Origin: Micromonospora cathayae | GTDB taxonomy: Bacteria; Actinomycetota; Actinomycetes; Mycobacteriales; Micromonosporaceae | NCBI RefSeq assembly: GCF_028993575.1 | Contig: NZ_CP118615.1 | Span: 2,356,001-2,420,000 of the forward strand | Length of the DNA stretch: 64,000 nucleotides | Direction: 5' to 3' | Shown here: positions 1-8,500 of the stretch, piece by piece | Numbering within the stretch: the first letter of the stretch is position 1 | How the letters are laid out: every line of letters begins with the position of its first letter | Translations under genes and position numbers: made by a program | The notes under the pieces: model-generated | Seen by the model: only the letters and a program-made list of their open reading frames with translations | Told to the model about the DNA's origin: nothing | The model's database searches: none

Positions 1-1080
1 GTAGTCCCGCCCCGGCACGTGCGGGGTGCCCTGCCGCAGCCGTTGCCGGGTGTTCGCCAGCTTCGCCTTCACGCAGCGCGCCTTGAGCCGGTACGGCTCC
101 TCGGCGTTGACCCGCCGGAACCGGGGGGCCACCTCGGGCAGCGCGTCCAGGTCGCTGGCCAGGCTGGCGGACAGGTCCAGCGACACCCCGCGCAGCCGGC
201 GGGACACGGACACCTCGTTGATCAGGTGGTCCATCGCCTTCTCGGTGGCGGCGATACCGTGCTCGTGCTGGATGGTCAGCACCTCGCGGGTCACCGCCGG
301 GGTGACGAACGGGTTGCCGTCCCGGTCACCGCCGATCCAGGTGCCGAAGGTCAGTGGCCGGGCCGTCGGCGAGGTCTCCACACCGAGGGTACGCAGCGTG
401 TCGGCCAGGTCGTCGAGGACCTGCGGGGCCGCCTCGGCGTACAGGTCCCGCAGGTAGTAGATGGCGTTGCGCGCCTCGTCGGTCGGGTCCGGCCGGTCCA
501 GCCGCAGCTCGTCGGTCTGCCACATCAGGTCGAGCAGCTCGGCCAGGCGGCGGTTCGCCGGCCCCTCGTCGCTCGCGCCGTACAGGATCGCGTTGGCGGT
601 CTCGGTGTCCAGCTCGTCGGCGATGGCCCGCAGCTTGGACAGGATCGACCGGCGGGCCGCCTCGGTCGGGTGCGCGGTGAACACCGGCCGGACGGCGAGC
701 CGGCGGGCCGCCGCGGCGATCTCCTCGGCCGGCACCCCCCGCTCCGAGATCATCGTGGCCGCCTGGTCCAGCCAACCGCCCTGCACCGCCCGACGTCGCC
801 GCAGGTCACGGGCCCGGTGCACCTGCTCGGTGATGTTGGCCAGGTGGAAGTAGGTAGAGAAGGCCCGAGCCAGCTTGGTGCCGGTGGTCACGTCCAGGCC
901 GGTGAGGCGACCCGCCGCCGCCGGGGCGTCGGTCCGGACCAGCGCCCGGATCTCCTCGACCAGGTCGAGCAGCGGGCGGCCCTCCTGCCGGGCCAGGGTC
1001 TGCCCGAGCAGGGTGCCCAACCGGCGGATGTCGGCCCGCAGCGCGGCGTCCGGGCCGTCGTGGTCGTGCTGGTCGGTCAC
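1..1080 (-). CDS. ppc: Phosphoenolpyruvate carboxylase, N-terminal part (runs off the left edge)
   Basis: Carboxylates phosphoenolpyruvate with bicarbonate to oxaloacetate, an anaplerotic reaction feeding the TCA cycle. The first 360 residues are in the window; the family is usually about 880-930 residues, so the C-terminal 60 percent lies to the left. The motif FTAHPTEAARRSIL at residues 134-147 contains the catalytic histidine (His137 here, His138 in E. coli), and the N-terminus has the typical LGTLLGQTLARQEG segment. The GTG start at 1080 is preceded by AAGGAG about 9 bases upstream (reverse strand), which decides the start. It is divergent from the LD-carboxypeptidase gene, so bases 1081-1254 should carry both promoters. 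Identification is secure. Confidence 0.96.
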   Translation of the reverse strand, partial: MTDQHDHDGPDAALRADIRRLGTLLGQTLARQEGRPLLDLVEEIRALVRTDAPAAAGRLTGLDVTTGTKLARAFSTYFHLANITEQVHRARDLRRRRAVQGGWLDQAATMISERGVPAEEIAAAARRLAVRPVFTAHPTEAARRSILSKLRAIADELDTETANAILYGASDEGPANRRLAELLDLMWQTDELRLDRPDPTDEARNAIYYLRDLYAEAAPQVLDDLADTLRTLGVETSPTARPLTFGTWIGGDRDGNPFVTPAVTREVLTIQHEHGIAATEKAMDHLINEVSVSRRLRGVSLDLSASLASDLDALPEVAPRFRRVNAEEPYRLKARCVKAKLANTRQRLRQGTPHVPGRDY

Positions 1081-1254
1081 GAGATGCGCTCCTTACGTGA
1101 GGACGAAGGACAGCGCTGTCCGACTCCCCTGGATCGTATCCGCGCCGACCCCGGAAGTGCGGATCGCCCCTGAGATGTCGCTCATTGCGTGGGACGTCCG
1201 CGATGTGGTTACCGGCGGCGGAAAACCGGTTGGGTCGGCCGATAGCGTCGAACC

Positions 1255-2295
1255 GTGGAGCAGCTCAGGTACCCGCCCAAGCCGAAACCCGGGGACCGGG
1301 TCGCGGTGGTCTCGCCGTCCGCCGGGCTGCCGGCGATCTTCCCGCACGTGTACGAGCTGGGCCTGCGCCGGCTCCGCGAGGAGCTCGGCCTGGAACCGGT
1401 CGAGTACCCGACCACCCGGGCGGTGCACGCCGACCCCCGGGACCGGGCCCGCGACGTCACCGCCGCCTTCGCCGACCCGACCGTCACGGCGGTGCTCGCC
1501 ACCGTCGGCGGGGACGACCAGCTCACCGTCACCCCGCACCTCGACGACGCGGTGCTGCGGGCCAACCCGAAGCCGTTCTTCGGCTACTCCGACAACACCA
1601 ACCTCCTCAACCACCTGCACAAACTGGGCATCGTCGGCTACCACGGCGGTTCGGTGCTGGTGCACCTCGGCCGCCCCGGCGCACTGCACCCGCTGAGTAC
1701 GGAATCGCTGCGCGCCGCGCTGTTCACCACCGACTGGTACGAGCTGCGTCCCGCCGACGAATGGGGCGACCAGCCGCACGACTGGAACGACCCGGCCACG
1801 CTGGCGACCGAGCCGCCGATGGTCCCCGGCACCGGCTGGACCTGGCTGGGGAACCGCCGGGTGGTGACCGGCCGGACCTGGGGCGGCAACCTGGAGATCC
1901 TGCACTGGCTGGCCGCCGCCGACCGGATCGCCCCGGCCGCCGAACTGGCCGGCTCGGTACTGGTGATCGAGACGTCCGAGGAACTGCCGCCGGCCGTCGA
2001 GGTGTACCGGATGCTGCGCAACCTGGGGGAGCGCGGCCTGCTCGCCGGTTTCCCGGCCGTGCTGGTCGGCCGGGCCAAGGCCTGGGACTTCGCCCGCCCG
2101 CACACCGTCGCCGAACGCCGGGCGTACGCCGAGGCGCAGCGCGACGCGATCATGCGGGCGCTGGCCGCGTACGCCCCGGAGGCGGTGGTGGTCTTCGACC
2201 TCGACCTCGGCCACACCGACCCGCAACTGATCATCCCGTACGGCGGCGAGATCCGCGTCGACGCCCTGACCGGCCGCATCACCGTCCGCTACTGA
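1255..2295 (+). CDS. LD-carboxypeptidase, peptidase family S66
   Basis: 346 residues, full length for family S66 (LdcA/MccF), serine peptidases that cleave the L-D bond in murein tetrapeptides during peptidoglycan recycling or inactivate peptide-nucleotide antibiotics such as microcin C. The nucleophile elbow FGYSDNT places the catalytic serine at residue 112. The expected Glu (VIETSEE, Glu239) and His (GHTDPQLIIPYG, His320) of the Ser-Glu-His triad are present. No signal peptide is visible, so it is cytoplasmic. The start is GTG at 1255 with a weak ribosome site. The gene stands alone and ends before a long inverted repeat. Murein recycling versus antibiotic self-immunity cannot be decided from sequence alone. 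Confidence 0.9.
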   Translation: MEQLRYPPKPKPGDRVAVVSPSAGLPAIFPHVYELGLRRLREELGLEPVEYPTTRAVHADPRDRARDVTAAFADPTVTAVLATVGGDDQLTVTPHLDDAVLRANPKPFFGYSDNTNLLNHLHKLGIVGYHGGSVLVHLGRPGALHPLSTESLRAALFTTDWYELRPADEWGDQPHDWNDPATLATEPPMVPGTGWTWLGNRRVVTGRTWGGNLEILHWLAAADRIAPAAELAGSVLVIETSEELPPAVEVYRMLRNLGERGLLAGFPAVLVGRAKAWDFARPHTVAERRAYAEAQRDAIMRALAAYAPEAVVVFDLDLGHTDPQLIIPYGGEIRVDALTGRITVRY

Positions 2296-2337
2296 CCGCC
2301 GCTCCCGTCCCCTCCCGCCGCCCGCCCTGCCACGTTC

Positions 2338-2385
2338 GATCGTGGTGGCAAACGGTCCTCCAGGGGGCCTAAAGCCACCACGATC
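2338..2385. terminator. Long inverted repeat between convergent genes
   Basis: GATCGTGGTGGC (2338-2349) is perfectly matched by GCCACCACGATC (2374-2385), with a 24-base loop. It sits between the LD-carboxypeptidase gene and the convergent gntR gene and overlaps the gntR stop codon, so it could terminate both. There is no U-tract, as is common in actinomycetes. It may also belong to a dispersed hairpin family. Confidence 0.6.
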
Positions 2386-2602
2386 AATTGTGCTTCCGGA
2401 CGTAGACGCCCTCGCCTTGGCGGCCCTCGAGCAGACCTTCCGCCTTGAGGATGAGCAGCGCGGTGCGGACCGATCCGTAGGACACGCCGTACGTCTCGAT
2501 CAGCCCCTGCGTGGTGGGGATCTGATCTCCTGGCTTGAGTCTGCCGTCCCGGATCTGGTCCCGGATGGCTGACGCCACCCGCTCGTACTTGGGTGTGTTC
2601 AC
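2384..2602 (-). CDS. Minimal GntR-family transcriptional regulator
   Basis: 72 residues making only the winged helix of a GntR regulator: ASAIRDQIRDGRLKPGDQIP, then the recognition-helix segment around YGVSYGSVRTALLILKAEG and the wing GLLEGRQGEGVYV. The usual C-terminal ligand-binding domain is absent, not truncated by a visible frameshift, and such mini-GntR proteins are common in actinomycetes. Start ATG at 2602. It is divergent from the DUF6907 gene across about 200 bases with an AT-rich core and repeated GTCGAC-like motifs at 2661-2684, a likely operator. Inference: it represses its own gene and/or its neighbour. Confidence 0.85.
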   Translation of the reverse strand: MNTPKYERVASAIRDQIRDGRLKPGDQIPTTQGLIETYGVSYGSVRTALLILKAEGLLEGRQGEGVYVRKHN

Positions 2603-2660
2603 GGTCTCTCCCTGGCTCGCGAAGCCAAGTAGAGCATCAGGAAACGACAGCGTCTATTAC

Positions 2661-2684
2661 GTCGACAGTATCGACAATGTCGAC
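2661..2684. promoter_or_regulatory. Candidate operator: clustered GTCGAC motifs over a promoter
   Basis: GTCGAC at 2661-2666, TCGACA at 2671-2676 and GTCGAC at 2679-2684 form overlapping palindromic half-sites. A TATAGG -10-like hexamer at 2693-2698 faces the DUF6907 gene and places these motifs over the -35 region. Position between gntR and its divergent neighbour supports a GntR operator; binding is inferred. Confidence 0.45.
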
Positions 2685-2750
2685 TGATGGTTTATAGGCT
2701 GAGTCTGCTCACCCCTGGCTCGCAACCGGGTGGGCGTCATGATCAAGGGC

Positions 2751-2786
2751 GGCCCGGGGTGGAGGTGGCACTCCGCTCCCCGGGCC
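2751..2786 (+). promoter_or_regulatory. Hairpin in the untranslated leader of the DUF6907 gene
   Basis: GGCCCGGGG (2751-2759) pairs perfectly with CCCCGGGCC (2778-2786), just upstream of the ribosome site GGGAAGGAG of the following gene. It could attenuate transcription or modulate translation. No known riboswitch fold was recognised. Confidence 0.35.
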
Positions 2787-2809
2787 TTGACCGGGAAGGA
2801 GCCCGGCCC

Positions 2810-3124
2810 GTGAACAACCTACCCAACCCTCTTCATCCATCGTGGTGCCTACGCGGCCCGAACTGCGCCGGAGCCGGTGACCTGCACCAGTCCCGACTCA
2901 TCCCGGCCGCTGCTCGGGGCGACGAACTGTTCCAGGTACGGGTCGGTCTCTGGCGGATGGACGTCGGCCCGACCCCGCCGTCCGGTCTGCTGCTCGAACT
3001 CTCCGCCGGTGCGGAGTCCGACTGCTGGCCGATCGACCTGGCCCAGTCCCGGGCGTTGGTCCACCTCTCCGGGCGGCTGGTCCGCCGACTCGCTCCCACC
3101 CCGGCCCGGCACGTCGCCGCCTGA
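2810..3124 (+). CDS. DUF6907-like small hypothetical protein
   Basis: 104 residues from GTG at 2810, chosen because GGGAAGGAG lies about 10 bases upstream. The N-terminus HPSWCLRGPNC, followed by a histidine, resembles the Cys/His start of DUF6907 proteins, short actinobacterial proteins of unknown function often found near mini-GntR or XRE regulators. The rest (VRVGLWRMDVGP, LLELSAGAESDCWPIDLAQS, RALVHLSGRLVRRLA) looks like a small beta-rich domain followed by a helix. No signal peptide or membrane segment. The divergent gntR and the operator-like repeats suggest the two form a regulatory module. Function unknown. Confidence 0.7.
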   Translation: MNNLPNPLHPSWCLRGPNCAGAGDLHQSRLIPAAARGDELFQVRVGLWRMDVGPTPPSGLLLELSAGAESDCWPIDLAQSRALVHLSGRLVRRLAPTPARHVAA

Positions 3125-3149
3125 CCGGCCCGCCCCGGCTTGATCCACT

Positions 3150-3209
3150 CCGTTTCGGCGATGTCGGCCTGTCGCGGCCGGGCGCGATACCCCGATATCG
3201 CCGAAACGG
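3150..3209. terminator. 18-bp inverted repeat between convergent genes
   Basis: Arms 3150-3167 and 3192-3209 are complementary over 18 bases with one position that would be a G-U pair in RNA; the loop is 24 bases. It lies between the ends of two convergent genes (3124 and 3241) and probably terminates both. Confidence 0.65.
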
Positions 3210-3240
3210 CGTCAGCGGGCCGACTAGGCCAGCCTCTCGG

Positions 3241-4146
3241 TCAGGCGAGTGGGCAGCGGCCGGCGCTGTAGTGGGCGACCGCGGCCAGGATCTCCGCCTC
3301 CGACCTGTCGGCGAAGTTCAGCGTCGCCACCAGCCCCGAACCGTAGAAGGCGCTGAGCAGGCCGCTGTCCAGCGCCGTGTACGCCCCGAGGTTGCTCACC
3401 GTACGCGGGTCACGGGGCTGCACGACCAGCATCTTCTCCAGGCTCCACCGGCGACGGCGGATCTGCGCGACCCCCTCCCAGGGCAGCCAGACCGCCTGAC
3501 CCCGGGTGGGCCGGGTACGGATCCACAGTCCGGCCGGGCTGAGCGCCAGCACCGGCCCACCGGAGGCGATCAGCCACAGTTGCAGCCCCAACGGCAGCCC
3601 GGTCGCCAGCAGCAGACACCCCGCCAGGCCGAGAAGGAACGGACCGGACCCGGAGGACGGGCCGGGTTCCGTGGAGGACGCCATGCCCAGGCCGGCCAGA
3701 CAGAGGACCGGGACCAGCAGCACCAGCACCACCGCGCCGAACACCAGTGCGCGCTTGCCGACGCTGGGGCGTACCACGAAGGGCTGGTCGTCCGGGATGC
3801 GCTTGGTCACCGGGGCTGCCGGCGGTGGCGGGTAGCCGGCCGGTGGGTACCCCGACGGGCCCGCCGGGTGGCCGGCCGGTGGGTATCCCGCTTGACCCGT
3901 CGGGTGGCCGGCCGCCGGATACCCCGAGGGGCCCGCCGGATAGCCGGCCGGTGGGTATCCCGGCGGCGGGTAACCGGGCTGCCCCGCCGGATAACCGGCC
4001 GGAGCCTGCCCCGGCGGCGGCCCTCCGTGCGGGGGCGGTGTCGGGTGTCCGGCCGGAGGCTGGCCCGGCGGCGGCCCCCCGCCGTACGGGGACGGTGTCG
4101 GGTGTCCCGGTGGTGTCGGGTGTCCGGGCGGTGGTGGGGTGGTCAC
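3241..4146 (-). CDS. Proline-rich membrane protein with PH-like C-terminal domain
   Basis: 301 residues from GTG at 4146. Residues 1-115 are low-complexity Pro/Gly/His/Tyr repeats (units such as GHPTPP and YPPAGHPAGPSG), encoded by visibly repetitive DNA at about 3830-4140. Two membrane segments follow (VFGAVVLVLLVPVLCLAGLG and a second at FLLGLAGCLLLATGLPLGLQ), then a cytoplasmic region beginning LALSPAGLWIRT with VWLPWEGVAQIRRR, resembling the bacterial PH-like fold that follows two-helix membrane hairpins. Proline-rich tails of this sort are common in actinobacterial membrane proteins. Exact role unknown. The repeat length is likely to vary between strains. Confidence 0.7.
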   Translation of the reverse strand: MTTPPPPGHPTPPGHPTPSPYGGGPPPGQPPAGHPTPPPHGGPPPGQAPAGYPAGQPGYPPPGYPPAGYPAGPSGYPAAGHPTGQAGYPPAGHPAGPSGYPPAGYPPPPAAPVTKRIPDDQPFVVRPSVGKRALVFGAVVLVLLVPVLCLAGLGMASSTEPGPSSGSGPFLLGLAGCLLLATGLPLGLQLWLIASGGPVLALSPAGLWIRTRPTRGQAVWLPWEGVAQIRRRRWSLEKMLVVQPRDPRTVSNLGAYTALDSGLLSAFYGSGLVATLNFADRSEAEILAAVAHYSAGRCPLA

Positions 4147-4515
4147 CGAGCACTCCAGGCGTCGAGCCGGTCAGGGGACCTCAGCGTACGGCGGGTCGGC
4201 CGACCGTGGGCCGCCCGGCAGAGTGGCCGGGGCTGCGGGCCTCCCCGAACAGGTCCGCGCACCCCGGTCGACCGTTCCCCGCCGGGGCGGCCCGGAACCG
4301 GACTACCCCACCATCCTCCGCCACCCGTGATCACGAGTCTTGAACATCGTTGCTCGCTTCCCCACTCCCTCCCCACCCCGGCCTCTCCCCGACCCCCTCT
4401 GCCCCGTTGATCATGAAGTTGTTGTCCCGACACGCCGGTACGAAAGGCAACAACTTCATGGTCAACTCGGCGAGGGGGGTCAACTCGGCGGAAGGTGGGG
4501 GCGGGAGGGTGGGGG
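4147..4515. other. 369-base gap without a convincing gene
   Basis: Between the start of the proline-rich membrane gene and the end of the AraC gene, both reverse strand. It should hold the promoter of the former and the terminator of the latter. Apart from the hairpin at 4406-4466 I see no coding signal; the open frames here lack ribosome sites and family resemblance. Confidence 0.6.
4406..4466. repeat. Long hairpin repeat, copy 1 (GTTGATCATGAAGTTG family)
   Basis: Arms 4406-4424 (GTTGATCATGAAGTTGTTG) and 4448-4466 match over 19 bases with one G-U-type difference; the 23-base loop contains CGACACGC. A second copy with nearly the same arms and the same loop core is at 9250-9310. It lies downstream of the AraC gene and may terminate it, but conservation of both stem and loop points to a dispersed repeat. 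Confidence 0.75.
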
Positions 4516-5406
4516 TTAGGGGGAGAGGAGGTGGCGGAGGCGGGTGGGGGGTGCGCCGGTGTGTTCGCGTACGGTCCGGGTCAGGTGGGCCTGGTCGGCG
4601 AAGCCGTACTCGGCGGCCATCGCCCGCAGCGACGGTGAGTCGCCGGTACCCAGGTCGTGCAGCACGGCGCGGACCCGCAGGTCGTTGCGGTAGCTGGTGA
4701 GGCTGCGGCCGGTGACCCGCTGGAACACCCGGCTCAGGTGGTGCGGGGAGCAGCCGACCCGGCGGGCGACGTCGGTCAGTCCGAGGGTGAAGTTGCCGCT
4801 GGCGAGCACCTGGCGGGCCTGGTCGGCCAGCCGGCGGTGGGCGGCCAGGGTGGCCGGCCGGCGACCGATCGCCCGGTCCAGGTCCTCGTCCGGGCCGCCG
4901 GTGCTCAGCGGACCGGCCCCGAGCAGCACACCGAGCAGGTGGTGCACCCGCTCGGTCAGTTCGAACCGGTCCATGCCGCGACGGGCGTGCGCCACCAGCA
5001 GCCGGTGTTGCAGGTCGGTGCGGTGGTCGAGCTGCCCGTCCCAGCCCCGTCGGGCGAACCAGTTCCGGGCGTCCGGGCGTTCCTCGACCACCTCGGTGGG
5101 GATCTCCAGGCAGGTGTAGACGTCCCCGCAGCCGAGCGGGTGCGCCACGAGCATCTGGTCGTCGGGCCGGGTGAGCAGCACCGACGTGGCGTCCGCCCAG
5201 GCCACCTCGCCGTTGATGTTGCGCAGGAACCCGCCGGAGCGCCCCAGGTAGACCCGGTACCCGATGTCCGGCACCGGCCCCACCCAGCCCGGCAGGTCCA
5301 TCAGGCACTCGACCTCGTACATGGTCATCCCGTCCGGCAGCCCCAGGCCGCGCCACCGGCCCTGGCTGGTGTGCTGACGTGGATCGTCGTTGAACTGCTG
5401 CGGCAT
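4516..5406 (-). CDS. AraC-family transcriptional regulator
   Basis: 296 residues. The ATG at 5406 was preferred over a further upstream start because GGGGAGG precedes it by a few bases. Residues about 195-295 form the AraC DNA-binding domain with two helix-turn-helices: LTDVARRVGCSPHHLSRVFQ followed by VTGRSLTSYRNDLRVRAVL, then RAMAAEYGFADQAHLTRTVR with HTGAPPTRLR. The N-terminal half is an unassigned sensor-like region without clear relatives. Divergent from mfd. Its target genes cannot be deduced because no catabolic gene lies beside it. Confidence 0.9.
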   Translation of the reverse strand: MPQQFNDDPRQHTSQGRWRGLGLPDGMTMYEVECLMDLPGWVGPVPDIGYRVYLGRSGGFLRNINGEVAWADATSVLLTRPDDQMLVAHPLGCGDVYTCLEIPTEVVEERPDARNWFARRGWDGQLDHRTDLQHRLLVAHARRGMDRFELTERVHHLLGVLLGAGPLSTGGPDEDLDRAIGRRPATLAAHRRLADQARQVLASGNFTLGLTDVARRVGCSPHHLSRVFQRVTGRSLTSYRNDLRVRAVLHDLGTGDSPSLRAMAAEYGFADQAHLTRTVREHTGAPPTRLRHLLSP

Positions 5407-5579
5407 CGATCCTCCCCGTGCTCCACACCGCTGGCACCGCTCGAATTGTCCCCCGGGCGCGATAGGCTGGCAGCCGAGCACCCCCGTCCGGCCGGACGCG
5501 GGGCCTGCCTGCGTGTGCCCGGTCGTCCCACCGGGGGAACCACCGCGCGCCGACCGGCGACCCTCCTGGAAGTGATCAC

Positions 5580-8500
5580 ATGCTCACCGGAATCTTCTCC
5601 GCCGCCCTGGCCGACCCCGGGCTGACCCGGGCCCGTGACCTGGCGCGCTCCGGTGCCGCACAGGTCGACGGGCTCGACCTGACCGCCCCGGCGGCACTGC
5701 GTCCGTTCGCGGTCGCCGCCGTCGCCGCCGACACCACGGCCGGCGGTGCGGGCCGCCCGGTGCTCGCCGTCACCGCCACCACCCGCGAGGCCGACGACCT
5801 GGCCGCCGCGCTGGGCAGCCTGCTCCCGCCCGGGCAGGTGGCGGTCTTCCCGTCCTGGGAGACGCTGCCGCACGAGCGGCTCTCGCCCCGCTCCGACACC
5901 GTGGGCCGGCGGCTGGCCGTGCTGCGTCGGCTGGCCCACCCGGACGCGGTGGACACCCACGGCCGCAGCGGGCCGCTGCGGGTGGTGGTCGCGCCGGTAC
6001 GGTCGCTGCTGCAACCGCAGCTCAAGGGGCTCGGCGACCTGGAGCCGGTGCAGCTCGCCCCCGGCGGCGAGGCGGACCTGGAGGGCGTCGCCCGCCGGCT
6101 GACCGACCTGGCGTACGCGCGGGTCGACCTGGTCACCAAGCGGGGCGAGTTCGCGGTACGCGGCGGCATCCTCGACGTGTTCCCGCCGACCGACGAGCAC
6201 CCGTCCCGGGTCGAGTTCTGGGGCGACGAGGTGGAGGAGATCCGTACCTTCGCCGTCGCCGACCAGCGCACCATCGAGGCGGCCCCCCGGCTGTGGGCGC
6301 CGCCGTGCCGGGAACTGCTGCTCACCCCGGGGGTACGTCGGCGGGCCGCCGCGCTGGCCGCCGAGCACCCGGAGCTGGCCGAGATCCTCGACAAACTGGC
6401 CGAGGGCATCCCGGTAGAGGGGATGGAGTCGCTCGCCCCGGTGCTGGTCGGCCCGGAGTCGATGGAGCTGCTGCTGCACACCATGCCGGCCGGCACCCAC
6501 GTGCTGCTGTGCGACCCGGAGCGGATCCGCACCCGGGCGCACGACCTGGTCCGTACCTCGGACGAGTTCCTCCAGGCGAGCTGGGCGGCGGCGGCCGTGG
6601 GCGGCCGGGCCCCGGTCGACGTCGGGGCCGCCGCCTTCAGGACGCTGGCCGAGGTACGCGCCGCCGCCGGCACGCTGCGCCAGCCGTGGTGGACGCTGTC
6701 GCCGTTCGGCCTGGTCGAGGCCGAGAGGGGCGTACCGCAGCGGCAGCCCTGGGAGGACGAGCCGACCAGGGCCGACGTCACCCCGGACGACGCGATCGCG
6801 GTGACCCTGACCGCCCAGCCGGCCCCGCTGTACCACGGCGAGACCCCGCGGCTGGTGGACGACCTGAAGCGCTGGGCCGGTGACGGCTGGGCGGTGGCGC
6901 TGGTCTTCGAGGGGCACGGTCCCGCCCAGCGGGCCGTCGAGGTGCTCCGCGACGCCGGCCTGGGCGCCCGGCTGGTGGACGAGGTCCCGGCCGCCCCGAC
7001 GCCGGGCGAGTTGCTGGTGAGCTGCGGCGCGCTGACCCAGGGGTTCGTCGACGAGGCGTCCCGGTTCGTGCTGCTCACCGGCAACGACGTCACCGGCGGT
7101 CGGGGCACCTCCACCCGGGACATGCGCAAGCTGCCCAGCCGGCGGCGCAACACCATCGACCCGCTGGAGCTGAAGGCCGGCGACCACGTCGTGCACGAGC
7201 AGCACGGCATCGGCCGGTACGTGGAGCTGGTGCAGCGCACCGTCAACGGCGCGTCCCGGGAGTACCTGGTCATCGAGTACGCCCCCAGCAAGCGCGGCCA
7301 GCCCGGTGACCGGCTGTTCGTCCCCACCGACCAGCTCGACCAGCTCTCCCGGTACGTGGGCGGGGAGCAGCCGGCGCTGCACAAGATGGGCGGCGCGGAC
7401 TGGCAGAAGTCCAAGGCACGGGCCCGCAAGGCGGTCAAGGAGATCGCCGCCCAGCTCATCCAGCTCTACGCCGCCCGGAAGGCGTCGAAGGGGCACGCGT
7501 TCGCCCCGGACACCCCCTGGCAGCGGGAGCTGGAGGACGCCTTCCCCTGGCAGGAGACCCCCGATCAGCTCGCCGCGATCGAGGAGGTCAAGCGGGACAT
7601 GGAGCAGACCGTCCCGATGGACCGGCTGATCTGCGGTGACGTCGGGTACGGCAAGACCGAGATCGCGGTCCGGGCGGCGTTCAAGGCGGTGCAGGACGGC
7701 AAGCAGGTGGCCGTGCTGGTGCCGACGACGCTGCTGGCCCAGCAGCACTACAACACGTTCGCCGAGCGGATGAGCCAGTTCCCGATCGAGATCCGGCAGC
7801 TGTCCCGGTTCCAGACGGCGAAGGAGGCCGAGCGGACCCTGGAGATGGTCGCCGAGGGCACCGTCGACATCGTCATCGGCACCCACCGGCTGCTGGCGGC
7901 GTCGACCCGGTTCAAGTCGCTCGGCATGGTGATCGTGGACGAGGAGCAGCGGTTCGGCGTCGAACACAAGGAGCACCTGAAGAGCCTGCGCGCCTCGGTG
8001 GACGTGCTGAGCATGTCGGCCACCCCGATCCCGCGCACCCTGGAGATGGCGATCACCGGTATCCGGGAGATGTCCACCATCGCCACCCCGCCGGAGGAGC
8101 GGCACCCGGTGCTGACCTTCGTCGGGGCGTACGACGAGCGGCAGGTGGCCGCGTCGATCCACCGTGAGCTGCTCCGCGACGGTCAGGTCTTCTACCTGCA
8201 CAACCGGGTCGAGTCGATCGACAGGACGGCGCGGAAGATCCGGGAGATGGTGCCGGAGGCGCGGGTCGCCGTGGCGCACGGGCAGATGGGCGAGGACGCC
8301 CTGGAGAAGGTCATGGTCGGCTTCTGGGAGAAGGAGTTCGACGTCCTGGTCTGCACCACGATCGTGGAGTCGGGCATCGACATCCCGAACGCGAACACGC
8401 TGATCGTGGAGCGGGCCGACCTGCTCGGGCTGGCCCAGCTGCACCAGATCCGGGGCCGGGTCGGCCGGGGCCGGGAGCGGGCGTACGCGTACTTCCTCTA

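Noticed and set aside
3830..4140. Periodic DNA repeats that could suggest a CRISPR-like array
   Set aside because: They are in frame and encode Pro/Gly/His/Tyr repeats of a membrane protein; no spacer structure or cas genes in the window.
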